Shown here: piece after piece, positions 31,694 through 40,295 of the stretch | Position numbering within the stretch: position 1 is the first letter of the stretch | Layout of the letters: each line of letters begins with the position of its first letter | DNA from: Bacteroidales bacterium | GTDB lineage: Bacteria > Bacteroidota > Bacteroidia > Bacteroidales > F082 | DNA: 41,635 bases | Direction: 5' to 3' | Assembly: GCA_030683155.1 (NCBI GenBank) | Contig: JAUXMV010000074.1 | Span: 1 to 41,635 of the forward strand | Notes under the pieces: generated by a model | The model's input: only the letters and a program-made list of their open reading frames with translations | Database searches by the model: none | Told to the model about the DNA's origin: nothing | Program-made: the position numbers and the translations under genes

Positions 31694-32698
31694 ATGACGC
31701 AGAAAGCACCTTCATCAAATCAATATAAACTGGGACTGAAGCTCATTACTCCTTATAAAATGCCTAAGGTTTCAAGCAGTATCTGGCAGTTGATCAACAC
31801 TTTCATTCCTTTTGTAGTATTATGGTTTTTAATGATTTATACCATTCAATTCGGCTGGTGGTATGTGCTTCCACTTTCAATTCTTGCCGCGGGTTTCACC
31901 GTAAGGCTTTTTATCATCTTTCATGATTGTGGTCATGGTGCATTTTTCAACTCAAAAGCATGGAACGACGCCATCGGGATATTCTTTGGGATTTTAACTT
32001 TCACACCTTATTACAGATGGCATCACGCCCATCTGATCCATCACCGAACAGCAGGTAATCTTGATAAAAGAGGCGTTGGCGATGTTTGGACATTGACCAT
32101 AGAAGAGTACAACAACTTACCAAAAGGTCGTAAACTATTCTATCGCATTTATCGCAATCCGTTCATTATGTTTGGTTTAGGCGCAGTTCTAATTTTTCTG
32201 GTAACTAATAGGTTTACACGTAAAGATTTTAGCAGAAAAGAGCGCATAAGTGTTTATGTGACCAATCTTGGAATCGTTGCTTTAGCCACAGGTATCAGTT
32301 TGCTTATCGGGTTCAAGTCCTATTTGCTGATACAGATTCCGGTGATTTATTTTGCTTCAGCATCAGGTGTTTTGTTGTTTTATCTGCAACATCAGTTTCC
32401 CGATGTTCATTGGTACAGAGACGAGAAATGGGATTACAGTACCGTTGCAATTACCGGAGCATCTTATCTGAAGCTCCCAAAAATTCTACAATGGTTTTCG
32501 GGAAATATCGGATTCCACCATATTCATCACCTGAGCTCCAAGATTCCAAATTACAAGCTCGAAAAATGTCATACTGAAAATGATCTTTTCGTTCAGGTTG
32601 AACCAGTGACATTCAGGAAAAGCCTTAAATCTCTCAGACTAAGACTTTGGGATGAAGCAAATCAGCAACTTGTTACCTTTAAACAAGCAAATGTTTAG
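31694..32698 (+). CDS. membrane fatty-acid desaturase
   Basis: A 334-residue di-iron desaturase that would insert a cis double bond into acyl chains and so tune membrane fluidity. The three histidine boxes are complete: HDCGHG (about residue 76), HHAHLIHH (about 112) and HHIHH (about 273). Hydrophobic segments around 28-70, 150-165 and 190-230 form the usual two membrane hairpins. The box spacing is that of the FA_desaturase family, DesA/omega-6 type. Start ATG at 31694. It is a single-gene unit, divergent from the kinase operon; whether that operon controls it cannot be told from sequence. Regiospecificity is not predictable. Confidence 0.9.
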   Translation: MTQKAPSSNQYKLGLKLITPYKMPKVSSSIWQLINTFIPFVVLWFLMIYTIQFGWWYVLPLSILAAGFTVRLFIIFHDCGHGAFFNSKAWNDAIGIFFGILTFTPYYRWHHAHLIHHRTAGNLDKRGVGDVWTLTIEEYNNLPKGRKLFYRIYRNPFIMFGLGAVLIFLVTNRFTRKDFSRKERISVYVTNLGIVALATGISLLIGFKSYLLIQIPVIYFASASGVLLFYLQHQFPDVHWYRDEKWDYSTVAITGASYLKLPKILQWFSGNIGFHHIHHLSSKIPNYKLEKCHTENDLFVQVEPVTFRKSLKSLRLRLWDEANQQLVTFKQANV

Positions 32699-32778
32699 CT
32701 GAAAATCATTGCTATACCGATTGGAGAAAGATAATAGTCCAATTAAGGCTTGCTGAAAAACTCAGAATGTTGATATTT

Positions 32779-32869
32779 CGGTGCGCTGCACCTCTCGTTT
32801 CAATTCTATTTGTATATTCTATAAAGATTATCGCCCCTCTACGGCTCAGTTTTCAGGTGCAACGCACCG
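32779..32869. repeat. inverted repeat after the desaturase gene
   Basis: CGGTGCGCTGCACCT (32779-32793) and AGGTGCAACGCACCG (32855-32869) pair at 14 of 15 positions around a 61-bp spacer. A short ACCTTCAGACTTTAAG-like repeat follows (about 32878-32910). It could be a MITE relic; it lies between convergent genes. Confidence 0.55.
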
Positions 32870-32977
32870 AAGACCCGCAGACCTTCAGACTTTAAGACCT
32901 TCAGTTTCAATCCATCTGCATTCTGGCATCACAGCTTTTGGATACATCTATAATTCACTTTACTATAAAATCAATTT

Positions 32978-33568
32978 TTATTTATGGCCTTCTGAAGGCA
33001 TCCAAACAAACCTATAAGGTAACAACGCATCTTCTTCGGCATAGTCTATTCCAATTCGTGGAGTAGCAACTATGTCACCTACAAGTTTTTCTGAGGTTTT
33101 CTCGAACCAAATGTGACCTTCTTCCAGAAGCAACCCATTATGCGATTTTTCAATTCCCATGGCTTTTGTAAGCTTACCGGGACCATTGGTCAACTGACCA
33201 AACTTCACTTTTGAACCTCTTCTGCTTTGCATGGCATCAATACCTTCAACGGGCAACAAGGCACGAATAAGAATGGCATGAGGGACACCTTCCACGGCCG
33301 TAACAACGTTAAAGAGATAATGCATTCCATAGCAAAAATAGACATATGCAATCCCTCCTTCTTTATACATAACCGAAGTCCGGAAAGTTTTACGACCTCC
33401 AAATGCATGTGATGCTTTATCGGTTTCACCAGCATATGCTTCAGTCTCAAGCACTATTCCAGAACAAAATTTTCCATCAATTACAGTATTGAGCCGGCAA
33501 CCTATCAGTTGATTTGCCAGAGAGACAACATCCATTTGTAAGAAAAATGAAGTTGGTATAACTGACAT
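32978..33568 (-). CDS. 3-methyladenine DNA glycosylase (AAG/MPG family)
   Basis: A 196-residue monofunctional glycosylase of the AAG (Mpg) fold, which removes alkylated and deaminated purines. Family marks: GIVLETEAYAGETDKASHAF (catalytic Glu and Tyr of the ETEAY box), MYKEGGIAYVYFCYGMHYLFN, ILIRALLPVEGID, and LTNGPGKLTKAMGI near residue 140. Length is normal for bacteria. I use ATG 33568; the longer frame begins with TTG at 33574. It starts only 9 bp after RecQ ends, so the two DNA-repair genes are co-transcribed. Confidence 0.93.
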   Translation of the reverse strand: MSVIPTSFFLQMDVVSLANQLIGCRLNTVIDGKFCSGIVLETEAYAGETDKASHAFGGRKTFRTSVMYKEGGIAYVYFCYGMHYLFNVVTAVEGVPHAILIRALLPVEGIDAMQSRRGSKVKFGQLTNGPGKLTKAMGIEKSHNGLLLEEGHIWFEKTSEKLVGDIVATPRIGIDYAEEDALLPYRFVWMPSEGHK

Positions 33569-33577
33569 ATTCAATAC

Positions 33578-35506
33578 TTATTCAATACCTAATTGTCGCC
33601 GTATTGTCAGATGGTCGTGCTCATCCTTCACCAGAATTTTATTGTCAATCATCCAACGTATAGCCTCAAGCACCTTTTCCTCAGGATATTCCGGAACACC
33701 TGACAAAGCTTCATAAAGCGGGTAAGCTCTATTTATCAATAAACTCAGAAGCTTTTTGCTGATATTGCCATACTCAATATCAGTAAGATTCAACCTGTTA
33801 CGCTTGATACAAACATCACATCTTCCACACCGACGATCGTATTTTTCACCAAAATAAGCCAACAATTGCAGGCTTCGGCATTGATCTTTGTTGTGTACAA
33901 AATCAATGACTGCCTGAAGTCTTTTTGCTGCAGTAACCTTGCGATCAGCATAATTTTCACGCGACAATTGAAGGTCGGAAGGATCTCTGCGCTCGCTGAG
34001 AAACAAAAGCTGCGGCTGATCTTTACACGGCAGGTAAGTCAAAAAAGAAAGTTTCTGCAATTGATTAAGAATCTCTATGACTTTTTCTGCACCAATACCC
34101 ATTTTTCGGGCCATTTCATCTTCATTGATGTTCACAAAATCAGTGAAAACACCCGGATAATTTCTTAAAATCATTTTGATGAAAGCATCAAATGCAGGTT
34201 GTTCGACCTGAAAACGATATAAATCTTCCTTTCCTGCTTTTACAAAAAGCCGTGGTGAAGTGCGAAGTCCTTCCGACATCATCAGCAAACCTTCTTTTTC
34301 AAGCAGTTGCAAGGTATTATAAACATCGAGCAGTGGAAAATTATAGTTTTTAGCAAATTCCGACAGATGAAAGTTGAAACTCAGGTCTTTTCCGCCTCCA
34401 ACCGGAATTTGCAGATAATTTCCGACAGCCTGATAAATGGCTCTTATCTGCTTCAATTCAGGGTAAGAAGATTCAAAATTTGATTTTAGTTGTTTCACAT
34501 CCTGCTCAGATACAAGCAGATATGCTTGTGAATCTTTACCATCGCGCCCTCCCCTTCCAGCTTCCTGAAAGTAAGCTTCCAAACTGTCAGGCAAATCCAT
34601 ATGAACCACAAGTCGTACATCAGGCTTGTCGATTCCCATTCCAAAAGCATTCGTTGCAACCATCACTTTGAAGTGTCCCTTCATCCATGATCGCTGCCGT
34701 TCATCGCGTTGTTTGGCTTCTAAACCAGCATGATAGTAGGTAGCAGATATCTCCCGGGAGCTCAGATAATCAGCCATTTCTCTAGTGCGCTTTCGGTTTC
34801 TTACGTAAACAATACCACTCCCTGAAGTCATGTTTCTAAACACCCTAATGAGCATTCCAAACTTATCGGCATGATGTATAACGTTATATGTCAGATTTTT
34901 ACGTTCGTAGCTTGTCTGAAAAACATTTGGTTTTTTAAAATGAAGTTTTTGCTGAATATCCTCAACCACTTTCGGTGTTGCTGTTGCTGTGAGGGCAAGC
35001 ACAGGCACTTTAGGAAGATAAAGTCTTGCGTCTGCAATCTGGAGATATGGAGGTCTGAAATCATAGCCCCACTGGGAGATACAATGTGATTCGTCTACGG
35101 CAATCAGATTGATCTTCATCCGTCGCAGAAGTTCAATGAATCGATCTGTTATGAGACGTTCAGGAGAGATATAAAGAAATTTGAGCTGTCCGAAAACACT
35201 TTGATTGTATATAATTTCTATTTCATTGTAATGCAATCCTGAAAAAACAGCTGCTGCCGGGATACCAAGCTTTTTAAGATTCTGAACCTGGTCCTTCATC
35301 AATGCGATGAGCGGTGTAATAACGAGACACATTCCATCCATAACCAATGCCGGCACTTGAAAGCAAACCGACTTTCCACCGCCGGTGGGCAACAAAGCAA
35401 GGGTATCGTTACCAGCAATTACAGAATCTACAATATCTTCCTGTAAGGGTCTGAAAGACGAATAACCCCAGTATTTGATAAGTACATCCCTTGCTGCTTT
35501 ACTCAT
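33578..35506 (-). CDS. recQ: ATP-dependent DNA helicase RecQ (short form)
   Basis: A 642-residue RecQ helicase, 3'-5' unwinding in recombination and fork repair. Motifs: Walker A LLPTGGGKSVCFQVPAL (about 38-54), DESHCISQWGYDFRPPYLQ (the DExH and aromatic loop), GRGGRDGKDS (motif VI). The RQC zinc site is complete: CRSLQLL...RRCGRCDVC. After the winged-helix part the chain ends in WMIDNKILVKDEHDHLTIRRQ; no HRDC domain is present, as in the short RecQ paralogues common in Bacteroidota. Start ATG at 35506, 18 bp after the preceding hybrid-kinase stop. Confidence 0.95.
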   Translation of the reverse strand: MSKAARDVLIKYWGYSSFRPLQEDIVDSVIAGNDTLALLPTGGGKSVCFQVPALVMDGMCLVITPLIALMKDQVQNLKKLGIPAAAVFSGLHYNEIEIIYNQSVFGQLKFLYISPERLITDRFIELLRRMKINLIAVDESHCISQWGYDFRPPYLQIADARLYLPKVPVLALTATATPKVVEDIQQKLHFKKPNVFQTSYERKNLTYNVIHHADKFGMLIRVFRNMTSGSGIVYVRNRKRTREMADYLSSREISATYYHAGLEAKQRDERQRSWMKGHFKVMVATNAFGMGIDKPDVRLVVHMDLPDSLEAYFQEAGRGGRDGKDSQAYLLVSEQDVKQLKSNFESSYPELKQIRAIYQAVGNYLQIPVGGGKDLSFNFHLSEFAKNYNFPLLDVYNTLQLLEKEGLLMMSEGLRTSPRLFVKAGKEDLYRFQVEQPAFDAFIKMILRNYPGVFTDFVNINEDEMARKMGIGAEKVIEILNQLQKLSFLTYLPCKDQPQLLFLSERRDPSDLQLSRENYADRKVTAAKRLQAVIDFVHNKDQCRSLQLLAYFGEKYDRRCGRCDVCIKRNRLNLTDIEYGNISKKLLSLLINRAYPLYEALSGVPEYPEEKVLEAIRWMIDNKILVKDEHDHLTIRRQLGIE

Positions 35507-35524
35507 GGCGACATTTTTTAGTAT

Positions 35525-37516
35525 CTATGGATTGAGTACTGCCTGAATTAAAGAAATCAACTCAGCCTGATTGACAGGTTTTGTGATATAGTCATCACAG
35601 CCGGCTGAAAGCGCTTCTCGCCTGCCTTCAATATCAGAAAAAGCTGTCTGAGCAATGATTGGAAGTTGAGGTTTGAAAGCTTTTATTTGTCTTGTTGCAT
35701 CAAATCCACTGAGCTGAGGCATTTGTAAATCCATCAAAACAAGATTTACTGAATTATTATTGCGACAAATTTTTATTGCTTCAACACCGTTTTTGGCCCA
35801 TAAAAGTAGTGCGCCTGTGTGCCTTAAAATGGCTTTATAAAACAAGAAATTGGCTTCAACATCATCGACAATCAAAAACAATTTTTCAGACCAATTAAAT
35901 GATGCATCTATGAATGGCTTATTTTCTCCTCTGAAAACCTGTGTGCCTCTGGATACCGGCAGAGTGAAATAAAAGGTCGTACCTTTTGAAAACTCTGAAT
36001 CAAACCAGATTTTTCCTCCGAGCAACTCAACTAATTGTTTAGTGATTGACAGTCCAAGTCCTGTGCCTTCATGATTACGCTTTGCTGTATTGTCAATCTG
36101 GCCAAAACGTTGAAAAACCAAATGCTGTTTATCTCTCTGAATACCAATACCAGAATCTTTGACAAAGAACTGAACAAAACCTGGTTCAATGCCGGTATAT
36201 CCAAACTCAACAAAACCATCTTCCACAAACTTTAAAGCATTTGACAAAAGATTGGTTAAAATCTGTTTAAAACGATAAGGATCTGTTCTTAAGATGAAAC
36301 CTTTTTCTTTATAAGTTTTTTTTAGGTTAAGCTTAATATGCTCTTTATTGCGTTTACTTTTTTCGTTCGAAAATGTCAGTAAAAGTTCATCTAACAAGGT
36401 GTTGATATTCACATCTGACAGGCTGATTTTTATTTGTCCGGCTTCTATCTTCGAAATATCTATAATATCATCAATGAGCTGCAACAAGGTACCACCAGCG
36501 GATTTTATCATTTGCACAAATTGTCTCCTTTCATTCCAGTCAGAGTCATCTTCAAGCAAAAGGTCGGAAAAACCAATAATTGAATTGAGTGGCGTTCTTA
36601 TTTCATGTGACATATTTGCTAAAAAAGATGTTTTTAAACGATCGTTTTCTTCCGCTTTTTGTTTCTCCTCCAGCAATAAATTTAGTTTCTTCGTGTGGCT
36701 TGTGACGTCTTTCATTCTTGAAAAGATAAATTTATCTTCAATTCTTGAAAGACTGATTTCAAAGGTTGCATTGACGTTGTTTTGCTTTTCAGAAACAACT
36801 TCAGAAAATGTTGAATCCAGATCATTGAAACCATTTTCGAGTAGAATGGAAAAAGGAAGATTATCCACTTTGAAATCTTTTATTATTTCTTGAAAAGTGG
36901 AATTTAGCATTTCTTCCCGGCTGCTGTCAAAGATTTCAAGCGCTTTAAGATTGACATAATGCACTTTAAATGCATTGTCAAAAACTAAAAGGCCATCTGA
37001 AAATCGATTGAAAATCGATTCAAATAATTCTATTTGGCCAAAGGCATTTTTAATAAGGGAGTTACTGAACTGATCAACAATTTTTAAACTGAATTCCTTC
37101 AATGTGTCAGAAAACTCATCAGATTCTTTATCACTTTCAGCACCGGCGGCAATTATCATTACATAGTCAGGCATAATTTCATGTACCAAAACGTTAAAGC
37201 TTTTGTTTTCTGCATGAAAATTCAGCACTTTTAGCTCTGCTTGATTTTCTTCTTTTTTTGCCAGATCAATTTCCTTTTGAATCAAAACAAAGCGATCAGA
37301 AAGATTTTTGAATGAATTTTTGTGAAGTGGGCTAACTACTTCATTATTAATTATATAATACTCATTAATTGTTTCGATTTTAGCTCTTTTCCATAACTTA
37401 AAAACCAACAATAATTTTGAGTTTTTCTCACTCAATTGCAAAAGCAGTGGTAAAACAAGGTCAGCAGAAGTATTCTGAAAAACTGCTTTCAATTCTATAT
37501 TTACGTTATTATTCAT
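35525..37516 (-). CDS. soluble hybrid histidine kinase (PAS-HisKA-HATPase-receiver)
   Basis: A 663-residue kinase with no signal peptide or TM segment, therefore cytoplasmic. The first ~160 residues are an unassigned alpha/beta sensor region; a PAS domain follows (about 165-270, SIFNRFSDGLLVFDNAF). HisKA has FLANMSHEIRTPLNSIIGFS, HATPase LLSNALKFVEDG, DSGIGI, GTGLGLSITKQL. The C-terminal receiver has LFLIVDDVEANF, the acceptor Asp in LVLMDLQMPQLSGFDAT and Lys in DDYITKPV. It has no output domain. It is co-oriented and 18 bp from recQ and thus likely shares a transcript with recQ and the MPG glycosylase, an unusual pairing of signalling and DNA repair. Confidence 0.9.
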   Translation of the reverse strand: MNNNVNIELKAVFQNTSADLVLPLLLQLSEKNSKLLLVFKLWKRAKIETINEYYIINNEVVSPLHKNSFKNLSDRFVLIQKEIDLAKKEENQAELKVLNFHAENKSFNVLVHEIMPDYVMIIAAGAESDKESDEFSDTLKEFSLKIVDQFSNSLIKNAFGQIELFESIFNRFSDGLLVFDNAFKVHYVNLKALEIFDSSREEMLNSTFQEIIKDFKVDNLPFSILLENGFNDLDSTFSEVVSEKQNNVNATFEISLSRIEDKFIFSRMKDVTSHTKKLNLLLEEKQKAEENDRLKTSFLANMSHEIRTPLNSIIGFSDLLLEDDSDWNERRQFVQMIKSAGGTLLQLIDDIIDISKIEAGQIKISLSDVNINTLLDELLLTFSNEKSKRNKEHIKLNLKKTYKEKGFILRTDPYRFKQILTNLLSNALKFVEDGFVEFGYTGIEPGFVQFFVKDSGIGIQRDKQHLVFQRFGQIDNTAKRNHEGTGLGLSITKQLVELLGGKIWFDSEFSKGTTFYFTLPVSRGTQVFRGENKPFIDASFNWSEKLFLIVDDVEANFLFYKAILRHTGALLLWAKNGVEAIKICRNNNSVNLVLMDLQMPQLSGFDATRQIKAFKPQLPIIAQTAFSDIEGRREALSAGCDDYITKPVNQAELISLIQAVLNP

Positions 37517-37546
37517 GACCCATTTACCTCTTTTTGAAATTGTTTT

Positions 37547-37753
37547 TTAATTTTTATGTTCACTTTCTTCTTCATGCAGATGCGTATTTCCTTTAATATG
37601 TTTTGGAAAATATGGGCAATGTCGGCAACCATTTCCACAGCAATACCCTCTTTTGGTCAGATAGGCTTTTGTCATTACACGATATCCATTCTCCAAATAA
37701 TAGTCATCCCCCTCATTAAGGTTATTATTAAACCTAAAAAATCTATCATCCAT
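37547..37753 (-). CDS. DUF5522 cysteine-rich small protein
   Basis: A 68-residue protein with the DUF5522 signature: EGDDYYLENGYRVMTKAYL followed by KRGYCCGNGCRHCPY. The four-to-five Cys cluster suggests metal binding (zinc or Fe-S). The tail is His/Glu-rich. DUF5522 is widespread in Bacteroidota with no known function. Located between the hybrid kinase (30 bp downstream) and the membrane glycosyltransferase-like gene (9 bp upstream), all on one strand. Confidence 0.85.
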   Translation of the reverse strand: MDDRFFRFNNNLNEGDDYYLENGYRVMTKAYLTKRGYCCGNGCRHCPYFPKHIKGNTHLHEEESEHKN

Positions 37754-37762
37754 AGACTGTAG

Positions 37763-39568
37763 CTATTCCGAAATTAAATTAATAGTTACCTCAAAATCAT
37801 CTAGTTGAAAAACTGTTTTTTGAATATTCCAGACATAAACTTTTACCTGGGTAAGATTTGAATTCCAGGCAGGAACCTTAAAACCAAAAGAGCCATTTCT
37901 CCAAACGAGTGTTTTATCATCAGGCATTTGCTTAATCCTAAATGTTTTATAAAAACTCAACTCACTGCTTCTATCAGTGGCAGCATAAACGAGTAAAGCA
38001 TCGGATGTAGCGTTTTTTTCGAGTTCGCGATACATCAGATTGACCGTGACATATAATTCCGATTCTGTTTTTATGAGGTTCTCATTCATTAAAACTAAAG
38101 TTGGGCTGTAAACATTTGACTGACTCATCTCAGCGAGATACCTGCCCGAAAAGGCCTCCTTCGATGTTTGAACTCCATTTGATGTCCACAGATTTGACGG
38201 CCCTTCCATGTCGTTGAAATAATTAATTGACAAAGAATCATTGAAACCGGAGAAAATTGGTTCAGGAAAACTTCCAAGTATGCCGCGATAGGATGGATCA
38301 GCTTTCAGAAATACGTACCAGTATTTTTCTTTTGTCATCGAATCCGGATGAATAATACCTGCATAATATTGATATGCCTGAAAGAGATTTAAACCCACCG
38401 CAGGTATCAGAAAAAGACTGATTATAAGCCGTTTCCATCTGCTTGCAGAAAATTGCTTAATAATCAGTGCAAGAGGAATTGCAAGAAGCGGATAAAAATC
38501 TACCATTGCGCGCATGCCAAAACTATCGCCAAAAAACCAGTTCCACCAGGACGAAAGCATGTAAATGAGAATCAGAATAAAAGAAAAATAGGTGTAAAAA
38601 GAGAATTTTGAGCGCTGAAAAAAGAGTATCATGCCAGGAACTATAAGCAGCATCAATGGGGTATATACAAAGAATCCTTTTCGATAACTAAATAAAAATG
38701 AGAGGATTGCAGGGTCATTAAAATGAAATCCTTCATTGCGGTATGACCATAACAGCAAGTTGCCGGTCTGAATAAAATTAAAAATCAGTTGAATGCTAAA
38801 CACTCCAAAGAATAAAAGCAAGCCCAGCATCAACTGTTTTGGTGTCTTGAAAAGCTTCTTTAAACTTTCGGTAAAAACTGCAAAAGATCCGCTTAAAAAA
38901 GGCAAAGAAAGAAGTGCAATGGCATTCGTTGGCCTAATTAATATTACCAGTCCAAAAAACAGCATAGCCAACCTGAAATCGTTGATCTTTTCATATAAAA
39001 AATAGCGGCGGGCAAACAATAAAAATACTGATATGGCAGCAAATGAATAGACATGCGAATGGGATGGATGCAAAAAAGTGTAATAAAACAAATTGGTGCC
39101 AAACAAAACCAGAATGACCGAAATCAAACTTATAGCCTTGCCAACATCAAAAAGTTCAATGAGTTTTTTGGTCGCAAGCAACCCAATAGCTGCATAAATA
39201 GAAGCCCCTAAAGCAATAGAGTACTGAAAAAGAATATTATAACCATCGGGCGGCATTCCGGTGATGAATGAATAAAGCCATGCCAATAGAAAAAAAGGCA
39301 ACATCAGTAAAGCTGTTCCCAGATAGTATTTGTTAATCTTCTTTTCACCAACCTGATGAAAATAATGCCCCATATAATCAAGACCTCTTCTTGATTTCTC
39401 CATTTCGAATACTGGAGTAAAATCTGTTGTTCCATGAATAAAAACAGCAGGAAGGTAAGCATAATAACCACTGCCGTCGCCGTCAATGATTCGTCTCGAA
39501 TCGCCACCGCGCATAAGTTGTATGAAGATAAATACAACTATAATTCCGCCTGTAATAAATGTTCTCAT
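37763..39568 (-). CDS. polytopic membrane protein, GT-C glycosyltransferase-like
   Basis: A 601-residue protein with about eleven TM segments in the first 430 residues and a C-terminal soluble domain of about 170 residues that looks beta-rich. An acidic motif DGDGSGYYAYLPAVF lies in the first external loop (about residues 28-42), where GT-C enzymes keep their catalytic Asp. Later loops carry HPSHSHVYSF and SSWWNWFFGDSFGMRAMVDF. Enzymes of this layout use polyprenyl-phosphate sugars outside the membrane; donor and acceptor are unknown. It closes an apparent unit with DUF5522, the hybrid kinase and recQ, the first gene being this one. Start ATG at 39568. Confidence 0.75.
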   Translation of the reverse strand: MRTFITGGIIVVFIFIQLMRGGDSRRIIDGDGSGYYAYLPAVFIHGTTDFTPVFEMEKSRRGLDYMGHYFHQVGEKKINKYYLGTALLMLPFFLLAWLYSFITGMPPDGYNILFQYSIALGASIYAAIGLLATKKLIELFDVGKAISLISVILVLFGTNLFYYTFLHPSHSHVYSFAAISVFLLFARRYFLYEKINDFRLAMLFFGLVILIRPTNAIALLSLPFLSGSFAVFTESLKKLFKTPKQLMLGLLLFFGVFSIQLIFNFIQTGNLLLWSYRNEGFHFNDPAILSFLFSYRKGFFVYTPLMLLIVPGMILFFQRSKFSFYTYFSFILILIYMLSSWWNWFFGDSFGMRAMVDFYPLLAIPLALIIKQFSASRWKRLIISLFLIPAVGLNLFQAYQYYAGIIHPDSMTKEKYWYVFLKADPSYRGILGSFPEPIFSGFNDSLSINYFNDMEGPSNLWTSNGVQTSKEAFSGRYLAEMSQSNVYSPTLVLMNENLIKTESELYVTVNLMYRELEKNATSDALLVYAATDRSSELSFYKTFRIKQMPDDKTLVWRNGSFGFKVPAWNSNLTQVKVYVWNIQKTVFQLDDFEVTINLISE

Positions 39569-39662
39569 CTAAAGGTTGATATAAAAACAATGTGCACAGC
39601 CACAAAGATACAAAAGAAGGCTTGCAAATCTAATGATACCAGCAATTTTGATTCATTTTGAT

Positions 39663-40139
39663 CTATTCTATATTTACAGGTAGTTCACGTTCAAAACCGG
39701 TTTCAAGCGAAATAAAGGTCTCGGTAAATGTTATTTCAGGAATTGACTGAATCTTTTCGACAATAATTTGCTTGAGATGCTCATTGTTGTGCGTGTAAAT
39801 CTTAATCAAGAGTGAATATTTCCCACTGATATGATGGCATTCAACTATTTCAGGTATTTGTTTTATTTTCTCGAAAACTTCATCATGTGTGCTGTTTGAA
39901 GTGAGGTTCACCTGAATTCCAATAAATGCGCAAGTCATATAACTTAAAGCCTTTGGGCTCAATTTAAACTGTGATCCTGAAATAACACCGGCCTCTTCAA
40001 GCTTCGCTATCCGTTGATGAACCGCAGCACCGGAAACTTTACATTTTCTGGCAACCTCCACAAATGGAGTACGGGCATCGGCTATAAGCAATGTGAGAAT
40101 ACGCCTGTCCAAAGTATCAATTCGAAAGCCATTTTGCAT
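39663..40139 (-). CDS. Lrp/AsnC family transcriptional regulator
   Basis: A 158-residue regulator. The N-terminal winged HTH is typical: LDRRILTLLIADARTPFVEV, then VSGAAVHQRIAKLEEAGVI (about residues 8-55). The C-terminal RAM domain (about 72-150) binds amino acids (CAFIGIQVNL, VECHHISGKYSLLIKIYT). It is divergent from the methionine gamma-lyase-like gene, with 156 bp between the start codons. This arrangement suggests that it controls that gene and itself in response to a sulfur amino acid. A -7 box TAATTTTG lies at 40168-40175 on the minus strand. Confidence 0.92.
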   Translation of the reverse strand: MQNGFRIDTLDRRILTLLIADARTPFVEVARKCKVSGAAVHQRIAKLEEAGVISGSQFKLSPKALSYMTCAFIGIQVNLTSNSTHDEVFEKIKQIPEIVECHHISGKYSLLIKIYTHNNEHLKQIIVEKIQSIPEITFTETFISLETGFERELPVNIE

Positions 40140-40167
40140 AATTTAACCTGTTAAATTAGTAATTTGT

Positions 40168-40267
40168 CAAAATTAATATGTTTTAGTTACATTCTTAAAA
40201 TATATTGGACTTTTAAGTTATGAATAGACATATTTAATGGAATTTTAATGCAATATCTGTATTTTTG
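40168..40267. promoter_or_regulatory. divergent promoter region between the lrp-like gene and the gamma-lyase gene
   Basis: TAATTTTG (40168-40175, minus strand) and TATTTTTG (40260-40267, plus strand) both fit TAnnTTTG. No TTTG -33 boxes are seen at standard distance. The A/T-rich stretch between them would be the place for Lrp binding. Confidence 0.45.
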
Positions 40268-40295
40268 TTAGCAGAAAAACTTAACAATAATTACC

